Origin: Candidatus Scatousia excrementipullorum
GTDB taxonomy: Bacteria > Cyanobacteriota > Vampirovibrionia > Gastranaerophilales > Gastranaerophilaceae
Assembly (NCBI GenBank): GCA_017694215.1
Contig: JADIND010000201.1
Location: forward strand, 1-12,026
Reading direction: 5' to 3'
Length of the DNA stretch: 12,026 nt
Shown: positions 1 to 5,883 of the stretch, piece by piece
How positions within the stretch are numbered: position 1 is the first letter of the stretch
Layout of the letters: each line of letters opens with the position of its first letter
Position numbers and translations under genes: made by a program
Notes under the pieces: model-generated
Seen by the model: only the letters and a program-made list of their open reading frames with translations
The model's database searches: none
Told to the model about the DNA's origin: nothing

Positions 1-103
1 GTTCTTTTTCTTTCTTTTTTAACCTGTCAACATTTGAAACTCTTCTTCTGTTTTGTTCATCACCATTGTTATTCGGAGTAATATTATTACCATTTTCAAT
101 CAT
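1..103 (-). CDS. N-terminus of unidentified basic protein, cut by left window edge
   Basis: A reading frame begins at an ATG (minus strand, 103-101) and stays open for 34 codons to the window edge. A Shine-Dalgarno-like AGGA lies at 114-111, 7 nt before the ATG, which supports this start. The visible N-terminus begins MIENGNNITPNNNG, an Asn/Gly-rich polar stretch. It turns strongly basic and charged (RRR near residue 19-21, then LKKKEKE), with no hydrophobic segment and no signal peptide. This could be a disordered tail of a cytoplasmic or nucleic-acid-binding protein, or the cytoplasmic lead-in of a membrane protein. I do not recognise it. It lies 76 bp downstream of mgtE on the same strand with no clear terminator between, so read-through from mgtE is possible. 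Confidence 0.6.
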   Translation of the reverse strand, partial: MIENGNNITPNNNGDEQNRRRVSNVDRLKKKEKE

Positions 104-179
104 AAATCTATCCTATTTTAATATCCACAAATTTAATTTTAATATAAAGATTTTAATTTAAATACAATAAATTACGTAT

Positions 180-1550
180 TTACTGCATGACTCTGACAAG
201 AAAGACAGATACAAGATAGAAATAAACAGCCAGACCGACCACGTCTATAGTTGTTGCAATAACAGGCCCGGAAGCAACCGCAGGGTCGACATTCAAAGAT
301 TTCAGAGCGAAAGGAGTAAACGTACCGATAATTGTTGCCATAGTCATATTAATAATCATTGCAACCCCGACAATTATACCGAGTTCAATATTATGCTGCC
401 ATCCCCATGTAACAAGAGTTACAAGCACGCCGAAAAAACCGCCTATAAGCATTCCGATAAGTGCTTCTCTGAAAATATGGTGCACTGCAGAACTCAAAGT
501 GACCTGACCTGTTGAAAGTCCGCGAACCATAAGCGTAATACTTTGTGTTCCGATATTCCCGCCCAAACCGGCAAGCAGCGGCATAAATATCGCAATTATC
601 GGCAATGCATTCAACGTATGGTCAAAGTGATTTGCTACATTAACAGCGACAAATTCTCCGAGTAAGGTTATAAAAAGCCATGGAGTTCTTGCTCTCAGAG
701 CATTTATAATATTACCGGAAAGAATCTCATCTTCATCGACCATCTCTGTCGAAATACCGGATGACTGGTAAATTTCTTCTGTTGTTTCTTCTTCAAACAA
801 ATCATGAACATCGTCCCAGGTAATCATCCCTTTTAATCTATTGTATAAATCAACAACAGGCAGAGCGTTATACTGATATTTCATGAATTCATCAATGATA
901 AAATCGCTGTAATCATCGACATGAAGTTTCACAATATCCGAAATCATGATATCTTCAACTTTTTGATTAATTGGAGATGTTAAGAGTTTTCTAAGGGAAA
1001 CAACACCCAGAAGGTGGTTTTGCTTATCCGTGACATAGACATAATATAATTCCATATTGTCCTGTTCAGCTTTAATTCTTATATGATTCAAAACATCCTG
1101 AACACTCATATCCAATGTAACAGTTAAAACTACAGGGTTCATAATACCGCCTGCAGTATCCTCATTATATGTCAAAAGTTCTCTGACTTCTTCCGAAAAC
1201 TTATGCGGCAGTCTGTCAAGATAAGTTTCACTCTCATCATCTTCCATATCACCAAGAACGTCAGCAGCAGCATCATGAGGCAGTCTTGTCAGAATTTTTG
1301 AAGCAAGCTCTTCATCAATATCACTTAATAATTCAACCTGAATCTGCGGAGGCAGATATTCCATCAAATCGGCAGCTTTTTCAACATCTAAAAGTTTAAA
1401 ACATTCCAAACGCTCATCAGGTTTTAATTCCTGAAAAATATCAGCCAAATCCGCAACGTGATAACCGTTCAACTCTTCTTTGAGCTGCTCGGAAGTTTCA
1501 TCATCCATAATCTCACGGATACGTTCAATTATATTTTCCAGATTAATCAT
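180..1550 (-). CDS. mgtE: Magnesium transporter MgtE
   Basis: Mg2+-selective, Mg2+-gated channel of the inner membrane, 456 aa, the usual family length. The order is canonical: a superhelical acidic MgtE N domain (about residues 20-130, with ADIFQELKPDERLECFKLL), paired CBS domains (about 135-260, starting at GGIMNP), a linker helix, then a five-helix membrane domain (about 288-456). The diagnostic pore segment PLLAGLGGNIGTQS is at 324-337. The TM5 motif DPAVASGPVIATTIDVVG is at 422-439; by family knowledge the aspartate near 436 lines the ion-binding site. The N and CBS domains sense cytoplasmic Mg2+ and close the pore. There is no Shine-Dalgarno sequence before the ATG, but a perfect TATAAT ends 6 nt upstream, so the gene may be translated from a leaderless mRNA. 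It lies 35 bp downstream of the small HTH gene on the same strand. Confidence 0.95.
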   Translation of the reverse strand: MINLENIIERIREIMDDETSEQLKEELNGYHVADLADIFQELKPDERLECFKLLDVEKAADLMEYLPPQIQVELLSDIDEELASKILTRLPHDAAADVLGDMEDDESETYLDRLPHKFSEEVRELLTYNEDTAGGIMNPVVLTVTLDMSVQDVLNHIRIKAEQDNMELYYVYVTDKQNHLLGVVSLRKLLTSPINQKVEDIMISDIVKLHVDDYSDFIIDEFMKYQYNALPVVDLYNRLKGMITWDDVHDLFEEETTEEIYQSSGISTEMVDEDEILSGNIINALRARTPWLFITLLGEFVAVNVANHFDHTLNALPIIAIFMPLLAGLGGNIGTQSITLMVRGLSTGQVTLSSAVHHIFREALIGMLIGGFFGVLVTLVTWGWQHNIELGIIVGVAMIINMTMATIIGTFTPFALKSLNVDPAVASGPVIATTIDVVGLAVYFYLVSVFLVRVMQ

Positions 1551-1556
1551 AACAGT

Positions 1557-1562
1557 ATTATA
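1557..1562 (-). promoter_or_regulatory. -10 box of mgtE, leaderless geometry
   Basis: Reading the minus strand, a perfect TATAAT occupies 1562-1557 and is followed by 6 nt and then the mgtE ATG at 1550. A transcript starting 7 nt after the -10 box would begin at the start codon itself. No good -35 is visible. A TGTAA (1567-1563), the same half-site found in the palindromes before pilin-like gene 1, abuts the box. Confidence 0.5.
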
Positions 1563-1585
1563 TTACAAACAGAAAATATAAAATA

Positions 1586-1816
1586 TTATTCCCACTTAAT
1601 TTTATATTCAAGTACATCTGCAATAAGTTTTGCATCGGAATAACGCAGAGAACCGCGGGCTAATTTATTATTTAAACTTTGAGCAGTAAATTTTAATCCG
1701 AATTTTTTATTCAGCATTTTGGCAACTGATTGATAGGTTTGTCCTCGTGCAACCATATAGGAACGAATTTCATAGCGTATATCATTAAAAAAGTCTTTAT
1801 TTAATCCCTCGGACAT
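1586..1816 (-). CDS. Small HTH-like DNA-binding protein
   Basis: A 76-residue protein that is almost entirely one compact helical domain. The pattern is an amphipathic helix (FFNDIRYEIRSYMVARG), then QTYQSVAKMLNKKFGL, then a recognition-helix-like segment TAQSLNNKLARGSLRYSDA, then KLIADVLEYKIKW. This resembles the minimal XRE/lambda-repressor-like domains of many small uncharacterised regulators; I cannot name the exact family. I chose the ATG at 1816; a TTG at 1825 would add three residues. Neither has a Shine-Dalgarno sequence. A TATATT (1835-1830) would give a leader of only a few bases. The gene is divergent from pilin-like gene 1 across 137 bp containing palindromes and a direct repeat, so it may repress that gene and itself. 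It is followed by mgtE on the same strand. Confidence 0.7.
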   Translation of the reverse strand: MSEGLNKDFFNDIRYEIRSYMVARGQTYQSVAKMLNKKFGLKFTAQSLNNKLARGSLRYSDAKLIADVLEYKIKWE

Positions 1817-1846
1817 AATAAACAATTTTAATATATGCCATAAAGA

Positions 1847-1876
1847 AATGTAAACGAAAACCAGATAATGTAAACG
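1847..1876. repeat. Tandem 10-bp direct repeat AATGTAAACG, 20-bp period
   Basis: AATGTAAACG occurs at 1847-1856 and again, identical, at 1867-1876. The start-to-start distance of 20 bp is close to two helical turns, so both copies face the same side of the DNA. Both contain the TGTAA half-site that recurs in the two palindromes downstream. The position between the divergent HTH gene and pilin-like gene 1 suggests binding sites. Confidence 0.5.
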
Positions 1877-1882
1877 GTTACA
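1869..1882. promoter_or_regulatory. Operator-like inverted repeat TGTAA-N4-TTACA
   Basis: A perfect 5-bp inverted repeat, TGTAA ACGG TTACA, ends 1 bp before the proposed -35 of pilin-like gene 1 (1884). It shares its half-sites with the palindrome at 1928-1939. It is a candidate site for the HTH protein encoded divergently; no binding data are available. Confidence 0.4.
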
Positions 1883-1883
1883 G

Positions 1884-1911
1884 TTGTATTTTATATAAAA
1901 ACATATATAAT
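1884..1911 (+). promoter_or_regulatory. Promoter of pilin-like gene 1
   Basis: A perfect -10 TATAAT lies at 1906-1911 with a weak -35 TTGTAT at 1884-1889 (16-bp spacer). This predicts transcription from about 1918, some 36 nt before the ATG, leaving room for the AGGAG Shine-Dalgarno sequence at 1941-1945. The promoter is bracketed by two TGTAA/TTACA palindromes. Confidence 0.5.
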
Positions 1912-1927
1912 ATACATGAATATGAAA

Positions 1928-1939
1928 TGTAATATTACA
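1928..1939. promoter_or_regulatory. Perfect 12-bp palindrome TGTAATATTACA
   Basis: TGTAATATTACA is its own reverse complement. It sits just downstream of the predicted start of transcription and 1 bp before the AGGAG ribosome binding site of pilin-like gene 1. A protein bound here would block transcription or early elongation. The outer half-sites match the inverted repeat at 1869-1882. Confidence 0.45.
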
Positions 1940-1953
1940 CAGGAGAAATAAAT

Positions 1954-2627
1954 ATGATGAAAAAATCGGATTTACGCTTGCTGAAACATTGATTACTCTT
2001 GGTATAATCGGGGTTGTTGCCGCTATGACATTACCTGCACTTTTAGCCGACTACAGACGGCTTGAAGGAACAGTACGAATAAAAAAGTTTGTATCAACAA
2101 TGCAACAAGCATTTAATACAGCAACAGTTAATTACGGTGATGCAATAAACTGGAAGTTTCCTACAGTGCAGAACGATAAAGAACAAATAAATGAATTTGT
2201 CGATACATACTTGTTTCCATATCTTACCGGCATTAAACAATGTGCTGCCGATGCTCCGGAATGTAGAGAATTTGCAAAACATTTATTGCAGGGACAACCT
2301 GTATACATATTCAGCGATGGAAGCTGTTTCGGGATGACAACAGGCGGTGCTGGAGAAACAGTTGCAAATATACATTTTATGTACGATTATAATTGCATGG
2401 GCAAACCTAATAAATATGGATATGATATATTTCAGTTTGTTATGCAATTTAGTGCAGGAAAAGCACCAAAATTTAGAGGGGGAGGCACAAGACTTCTTAA
2501 CGCAACAAATAGGGAAGAATTACTTGAGCTTTGTAAAAATCCTGACTCTGAATATCAAAAATCAGATTGTGCAACATTAATTGAATATGACGGCTGGGAA
2601 ATAAAAGAGGATTATCCATGGTATTAA
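1954..2627 (+). CDS. Pilin-like protein 1, start out of frame by 1 nt (frameshift or pseudogene)
   Basis: A type IV pilin/type II pseudopilin-like protein. The body is open from 1971 to 2627 (about 218 residues) and begins FTLAETLITLGIIGVVAAMT, with Glu at position 5 after the expected cleavage site Gly-Phe and a hydrophobic N-terminal helix. The clear start is not in this frame. AGGAG (1941-1945) leads to ATGATG at 1954-1959, which reads MMKKSDLRLLKH and stops at TGA 1990-1992. One extra A in the A6 run (1960-1965), or a -1 ribosomal slip there, would give MMKKIG joined to FTLAE, a normal leader. The stop overlaps a TTG at 1989 that could reinitiate, but only inside the hydrophobic helix. 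The body has six cysteines, a GKPNKYGYDIFQF motif also seen in pilin-like genes 3 and 4, and ends CATLIEYDGWEIKEDYPWY, close to the end of gene 2. Confidence 0.75.
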
Positions 2628-2654
2628 AAGTTTAAAGTTCTTCCTTTATGTTTA

Positions 2655-2678
2655 TGATAGAATAAAACTACAGGAGAG
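2655..2678 (+). promoter_or_regulatory. Extended -10 promoter and ribosome binding site of argS
   Basis: TG-A-TAGAAT (2655-2663) is an extended -10 box with five of six matches, lacking a convincing -35. It is followed by AGGAGAG (2672-2678), spaced 6 nt before the argS ATG at 2685. argS may therefore be transcribed independently of the pilin-like gene that ends 57 bp upstream. Confidence 0.4.
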
Positions 2679-2684
2679 AAAAAG

Positions 2685-4436
2685 ATGATTAAAGATTATT
2701 TTTTAAATGAAATCGAAACTGCAATAGAAAAAGCGGTTAAAGATAATAAATTAGGCGAAATGAAAGAATACACCAGAGGCACACTTTCGACAGAACGCCC
2801 GAAAAATCCGGATTTTGGAGATTTTGCAATAAATGTATCTTCACTTGCAAGGTTTGCAAAAATGGCTCCGCCTATTATTGCAAATACAATACTGGAATAT
2901 GTTAATAAAGACGACAATGATTATACGGTAATTGCAGGTTTTATCAACTTTAAAGCAGGTAAAAAACTTCTTGTAAACTCAATAAAAGAAATTTTCGAAA
3001 AGGATAAAAATTACGGAAAACCGGAAAATGTAAAAACAGAAAAAATAATTCTTGAATATGTTTCAGCAAACCCTACAGGGCCATTTCATATCGGTCACGG
3101 ACGCTGGGCTGCAATGGGTTCAGTGCTGGCAAATCTGTTAAAATTTTACGGACATGAAGTTTATCAGGAATTTTACATAAATGATGCAGGCTCTCAGATT
3201 ACGAAACTCGGAAACTCTCTTGCCATCCGTGTACGCCAGCAGCTTGGTGAAGACATTGATTTTCCGACAGATGAAGTTGAAAGGAAAAACTTCTACCCGG
3301 GCGATTACTTAATTCCTGTTGCAAAAAAATATATAGAAATTAATAAATTAACCTCCCTCGCCACTTGCGGGAGAGGGAATGAGGGTGAGGGGTACTTTGA
3401 CGTAAAAAGACTCTCCGACTTTGCAAAAGCTGAAATGGAACGTCTGCAAAAAGAATTGCTTGAAAACTTCCGTGTTCACTTTGACAATTTTTATTCAGAA
3501 TTAACACTTCATAAATCAGGCAAGGTCGATGAATGTGTTCAAAAACTTAAAGACAGCGGAAAAATTTATCAAAAAGACGGTGCAGACTGGTTTAAATCTT
3601 CTGACTACGGAGATGATCAGGACAGAGTAATTAAAAAAGCAGACGGCTCTAACACATATCTTACGGCTGATATCGCATATCACATAGATAAACTTGAAAG
3701 AGGCTTTGACAGAATGATAAACATCTGGGGGGCAGACCATCATGGTTATGTTGCCAGAGTAAAAGCCTCCATAGAGGCTCTTGGCTATGATCCGAACAAA
3801 CTTGAAATTCTGCTCGGCCAGCTTGTTAACCTTGTGATAAACGGAAACGAAGTCCGTATGGGCAAACGTAAAAATATGGTGACGCTTGACGATCTGATAG
3901 ATGAAGTCGGAGTTGACGCAACAAGATTCTGGATGTCAATGAGAAATATTGATACAACGCTTGATTTTGATATTGAACTTGCAAAAACCAACAGTGATGA
4001 AAACCCTGTATTCTATGTTCAATATGCACATGCACGGGCTTGCTCTATTTTGAGAAATGCAGTTGAAGAAAAACTCAATACGGAAACAGGAGAAAAATCA
4101 CCTGCACCGTTAACAAAAACAGAACTCGATGAAATTATCAATAATTATTCAGCAGAAACAATTCTGCCGACACTTGATACGGCTAAAAAATTGATTCTTA
4201 AACTTGAAGAATACAAATCAATGATAAAAACTTCTGCAGAAACAAGACAGGTATATACAATTTGCAGATACGTTCAGGAGCTTGCATCTGAATTTCATTC
4301 ATTCTACAATGCAAACCGCGTAATCTCTGATGACAAAGAAATGATGAAAGCTCGATTGGCACTTGTTATTGCGGTTAAAAAAGTTTTAAATAACGCACTT
4401 GATATTCTTGCAGTGACAGCACCGGAAAGAATGTAA
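2685..4436 (+). CDS. argS: Arginine--tRNA ligase
   Basis: Class I aminoacyl-tRNA synthetase that charges tRNA(Arg) using ATP in the cytoplasm; 583 aa, near the family's usual 550-590. It has an N-terminal additional domain (about 1-110, containing NPDFGDFAIN), the Rossmann catalytic core with the HIGH signature in SANPTGPFHIGHGR (127-140), and YINDAG (164-169). DHHGYVARVKA (351-361) and VRMGKRKN (390-397), at the KMSKS position, follow. The C-terminal helical anticodon-binding domain ends in the conserved VTAPERM. A strong Shine-Dalgarno sequence, AGGAGAG, fixes the start. An oddity is an extra segment of about 14 residues (223-236, rich in Gly, Glu and Arg) encoded by a GC-rich palindromic repeat, between KKYIEIN and DFAKAEM, apparently a tolerated loop. 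Pilin-like gene 2 begins 21 bp after the stop and is probably co-transcribed. Confidence 0.96.
   Translation: MIKDYFLNEIETAIEKAVKDNKLGEMKEYTRGTLSTERPKNPDFGDFAINVSSLARFAKMAPPIIANTILEYVNKDDNDYTVIAGFINFKAGKKLLVNSIKEIFEKDKNYGKPENVKTEKIILEYVSANPTGPFHIGHGRWAAMGSVLANLLKFYGHEVYQEFYINDAGSQITKLGNSLAIRVRQQLGEDIDFPTDEVERKNFYPGDYLIPVAKKYIEINKLTSLATCGRGNEGEGYFDVKRLSDFAKAEMERLQKELLENFRVHFDNFYSELTLHKSGKVDECVQKLKDSGKIYQKDGADWFKSSDYGDDQDRVIKKADGSNTYLTADIAYHIDKLERGFDRMINIWGADHHGYVARVKASIEALGYDPNKLEILLGQLVNLVINGNEVRMGKRKNMVTLDDLIDEVGVDATRFWMSMRNIDTTLDFDIELAKTNSDENPVFYVQYAHARACSILRNAVEEKLNTETGEKSPAPLTKTELDEIINNYSAETILPTLDTAKKLILKLEEYKSMIKTSAETRQVYTICRYVQELASEFHSFYNANRVISDDKEMMKARLALVIAVKKVLNNALDILAVTAPERM
3352..3392 (+). 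repeat. GC-rich REP-like palindromic element inserted in frame within argS
   Basis: This 41-base stretch is made of CCTCCCTCGC, then CACTT, then GCGGGAGAGG, then AATGAGGGTGAGGGG. It is far richer in G and C than the surrounding gene. The first three parts form a 10-bp hairpin (3352-3361 with 3367-3376) with one mismatch and one G-T wobble. It resembles, from memory, CCCTCNCCC/GAGAGGG intergenic repeats dispersed in many bacterial genomes. Here it is translated as residues 223-236 of ArgS without breaking the frame. Confidence 0.65.
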
Positions 4437-4457
4437 ATAAAAGAGAAGGAGAAAATC

Positions 4458-5420
4458 TTGAAAATACAATCTATGAGCGGCTTACAGCACTGGGGGGACA
4501 GTAGATTCAGCTCTCTGCCTGATACTTTTTGCAACAAATTAAAAGAAGTATGCAAATTTAGTTTTGATTATGCAAAACATTGTTTTGGATTTGAAAAGAA
4601 AAAGATTCTGAACAGTGAAGATTTTCAAAAACCGCAACGTTTAATGTTTCAGAATGAAATGAAGTCAGCTTGTCATCTTGAATTTATTTCCGGATTTCAT
4701 ACAGTCTTTACTCCTTATACTTCACCTTTCACAAAAAGAAAAGCTGCGTTTACATTAGCAGAAGTGTTAATAACATTAGGAATAATCGGTATTATTGCAG
4801 CAATGACACTGCCTGCATTAATTCAAACTAATAGGAATAAAGAAGTTGAAGCAAAATTACAAAAAATATACAGCACAATGAATCAGGCAATATTATTATC
4901 AGAGATTGATAACGGCCCGCGAGAACAATGGGGAACAAGTTTGAGTGCAGAAGAATTTTTCAAGAAATATTTTTTGCCATATATAAACAATCTTTCAATA
5001 ACAAGTTTTAATAGCTACGGAGGAGGAAACCTTGCGGTATATTTCTCAGACGGAACCGCCTTAGTAACTAAGCAAAGTGGCGGATATGATTATTTCTTTT
5101 TCCCGAATGCAAAAAATCTTAATGAAAACAGCTTTGCAATAACAAATGAAAATACCGGAGATATCGAAAGAGAAGGCTGCGGCATAACCTATTTTGCTTT
5201 TCTATTTACTCCGGGTATGAAGGTTGAAACTGTGAAATATAATACAAAAGGTTTTGAACCTAACAAATACTCGCTTGAACCAGTTACAGTCGAGGCTATA
5301 ACAACATCTAACGCACAATATGCCTGCAAAAAAGGAGCTGCAAATAAAGCCTGGTGTGCAGCCTTAATTCAGCTAAACGGATGGAAGATACCGGAGGATT
5401 ATCCGTTTAAGGTAAGATAA
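4458..5420 (+). CDS. Pilin-like protein 2 with 97-residue leader
   Basis: A type IV pilin/type II pseudopilin-like protein, 320 aa. The start is TTG 4458, preceded at 6-nt spacing by AAGGAG (4446-4451); no downstream ATG before the pilin signature has a ribosome binding site. Residues 1-97 form an unusually long leader rich in Phe, Lys and Cys, with no recognised domain. It includes ACHLEFISGFH (71-81), translated from a palindromic repeat. The signature AFTLAEVLITLGIIGIIAAM starts at residue 97, so predicted cleavage is after Ala97 (Ala instead of the usual Gly at -1), with Glu at position 5. The C-terminal globular part has FLPYI, VYFSDG and ends WCAALIQLNGWKIPEDYPF, matching the end of pilin-like protein 1. 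It lies 21 bp downstream of argS, probably in the same transcript. A terminator-like hairpin follows inside the convergent xre gene. Confidence 0.8.
   Translation: MKIQSMSGLQHWGDSRFSSLPDTFCNKLKEVCKFSFDYAKHCFGFEKKKILNSEDFQKPQRLMFQNEMKSACHLEFISGFHTVFTPYTSPFTKRKAAFTLAEVLITLGIIGIIAAMTLPALIQTNRNKEVEAKLQKIYSTMNQAILLSEIDNGPREQWGTSLSAEEFFKKYFLPYINNLSITSFNSYGGGNLAVYFSDGTALVTKQSGGYDYFFFPNAKNLNENSFAITNENTGDIEREGCGITYFAFLFTPGMKVETVKYNTKGFEPNKYSLEPVTVEAITTSNAQYACKKGAANKAWCAALIQLNGWKIPEDYPFKVR
4671..4700 (+). repeat. Degenerate palindromic repeat of the GTCATCCTGAA type inside pilin-like gene 2
   Basis: ATCTTGAA (4675-4682) and TTCCGGAT (4688-4695) form an 8-bp hairpin with one wobble and one mismatch around a 5-nt loop. 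The stretch TGTCATCTTGAATTTATTTC closely resembles a dispersed bacterial repeat that I remember as TGTCATCCTGAACTTGTTTC, translated as CHPELVSG. Here the frame reads CHLEFISGFH. It lies within the anomalous leader of the pilin-like protein, upstream of the signature. Confidence 0.5.
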
Positions 5421-5426
5421 TACCTG

Positions 5427-5747
5427 TCAAATAAGCGTTTTAACAAAGTTTCTTACAGCGTTAAGACGCTTTTTATCACCTTTAAAGCTAGTCAACATTT
5501 CTACGATATCATTGAACATCTCTTCATTAGCCATTAAAGAGTCAAATTCGAATAAATCACTAAATTGAACCTGCAAAACTTCAACAATTCTTGCAAGATT
5601 ATCTGCTGATGGAAAATATTTTCCCGTTTCCACTGCACTGATACTTGTAACATCAACCCCTACGAGTTCTGCCAGCTTTTCTTGAGTCAAATTTCTGTAT
5701 TTTCTGTACTTCTGAACATTTTGTCCGAAACACTTTTTCAAATTCAT
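5427..5747 (-). CDS. XRE-family transcriptional regulator
   Basis: A 106-aa DNA-binding protein with a single Cro/C1-type helix-turn-helix domain at about residues 8-62. The helices include VQKYRKYRNLTQEKLAELVGV, with DVTSISAVETGKYFPSADNL covering the recognition helix and the conserved glutamate, then a final helix ending in SDLFEF. The C-terminal 40 residues are a helical tail without a known domain, perhaps for dimerisation. ATG 5747 follows AGAGGA (5758-5753) at suitable spacing. The gene is divergent from pilin-like gene 3, across a 136-bp region holding a 10-bp inverted repeat that flanks that gene's -10 box. The likely role is a local repressor of the pilin gene; this is inference. Its 3' end is convergent with pilin-like gene 2, 6 bp apart, and also contains that gene's terminator-like hairpin. 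Confidence 0.88.
   Translation of the reverse strand: MNLKKCFGQNVQKYRKYRNLTQEKLAELVGVDVTSISAVETGKYFPSADNLARIVEVLQVQFSDLFEFDSLMANEEMFNDIVEMLTSFKGDKKRLNAVRNFVKTLI
5433..5475 (+). terminator. Terminator-like hairpin for the argS-pilin 2 transcript, inside xre coding sequence
   Basis: AAGCGTTTTAAC (5433-5444) pairs with GTTAAGACGCTT (5460-5471) over 12 bp, with one G-T wobble and a 15-nt loop. A T-run, TTTTT (5470-5474), follows. It lies 12 bp after the stop of pilin-like gene 2 but within the last codons of the convergent xre gene. The large loop lowers confidence. Confidence 0.5.
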
Positions 5748-5816
5748 TTTAATCCTCTTTTAAATATTTTATATATTCTTAGAGAATTTAACACCGAGTA
5801 CAGCACATAATATATA

Positions 5817-5859
5817 TTGATTATTTTGAGTTTTACTCTTATAATATAGGAGTAAAACT
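5817..5859 (+). promoter_or_regulatory. Promoter of pilin-like gene 3 embedded in an inverted-repeat operator
   Basis: The -35 is TTGATT (5817-5822) and the -10 is a perfect TATAAT (5840-5845), with an ideal 17-bp spacer. The perfect 10-bp inverted repeat AGTTTTACTC (5829-5838) and GAGTAAAACT (5850-5859) brackets the -10 box and the predicted start of transcription near 5852. A dimeric repressor bound here would exclude RNA polymerase, and the XRE protein encoded divergently is the obvious candidate. Confidence 0.7.
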
Positions 5860-5883
5860 TATAGATTGGAGGTAAATATAGAA

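Noticed and set aside
2347..2580. Second plus-strand frame within pilin-like gene 1
   Set aside because: It overlaps the pilin frame, whose conserved motifs and C-terminal similarity to pilin 2 identify the real coding frame; it has no ribosome binding site or recognisable domain.
2628..2684. T-box or other tRNA-sensing leader for argS (and likewise 9302-9525 for proS)
   Set aside because: The gaps lack a T-box motif and an antiterminator/terminator pair, and the argS leader is too short for one.
3785..4035. Open frames on the minus strand inside argS
   Set aside because: They lie entirely within a strongly conserved gene, have no ribosome binding site, and their translations look like antisense shadow (Ser-, Ile- and Phe-rich) without a recognisable domain.
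4442..4510. Alternative frame reading NLENTIYERLTALGGQ after argS
   Set aside because: It looks protein-like, but there is no start codon in that frame and it stops at once, while the TTG frame has a proper ribosome binding site and continues into the pilin signature.
4512..4551. Imperfect inverted repeat around ATACTTTT and AAAAGAAGTAT in the leader of pilin-like gene 2
   Set aside because: The arms need a bulge and are mainly A/T, which is expected by chance in this composition; no similar copy was seen elsewhere in the window.
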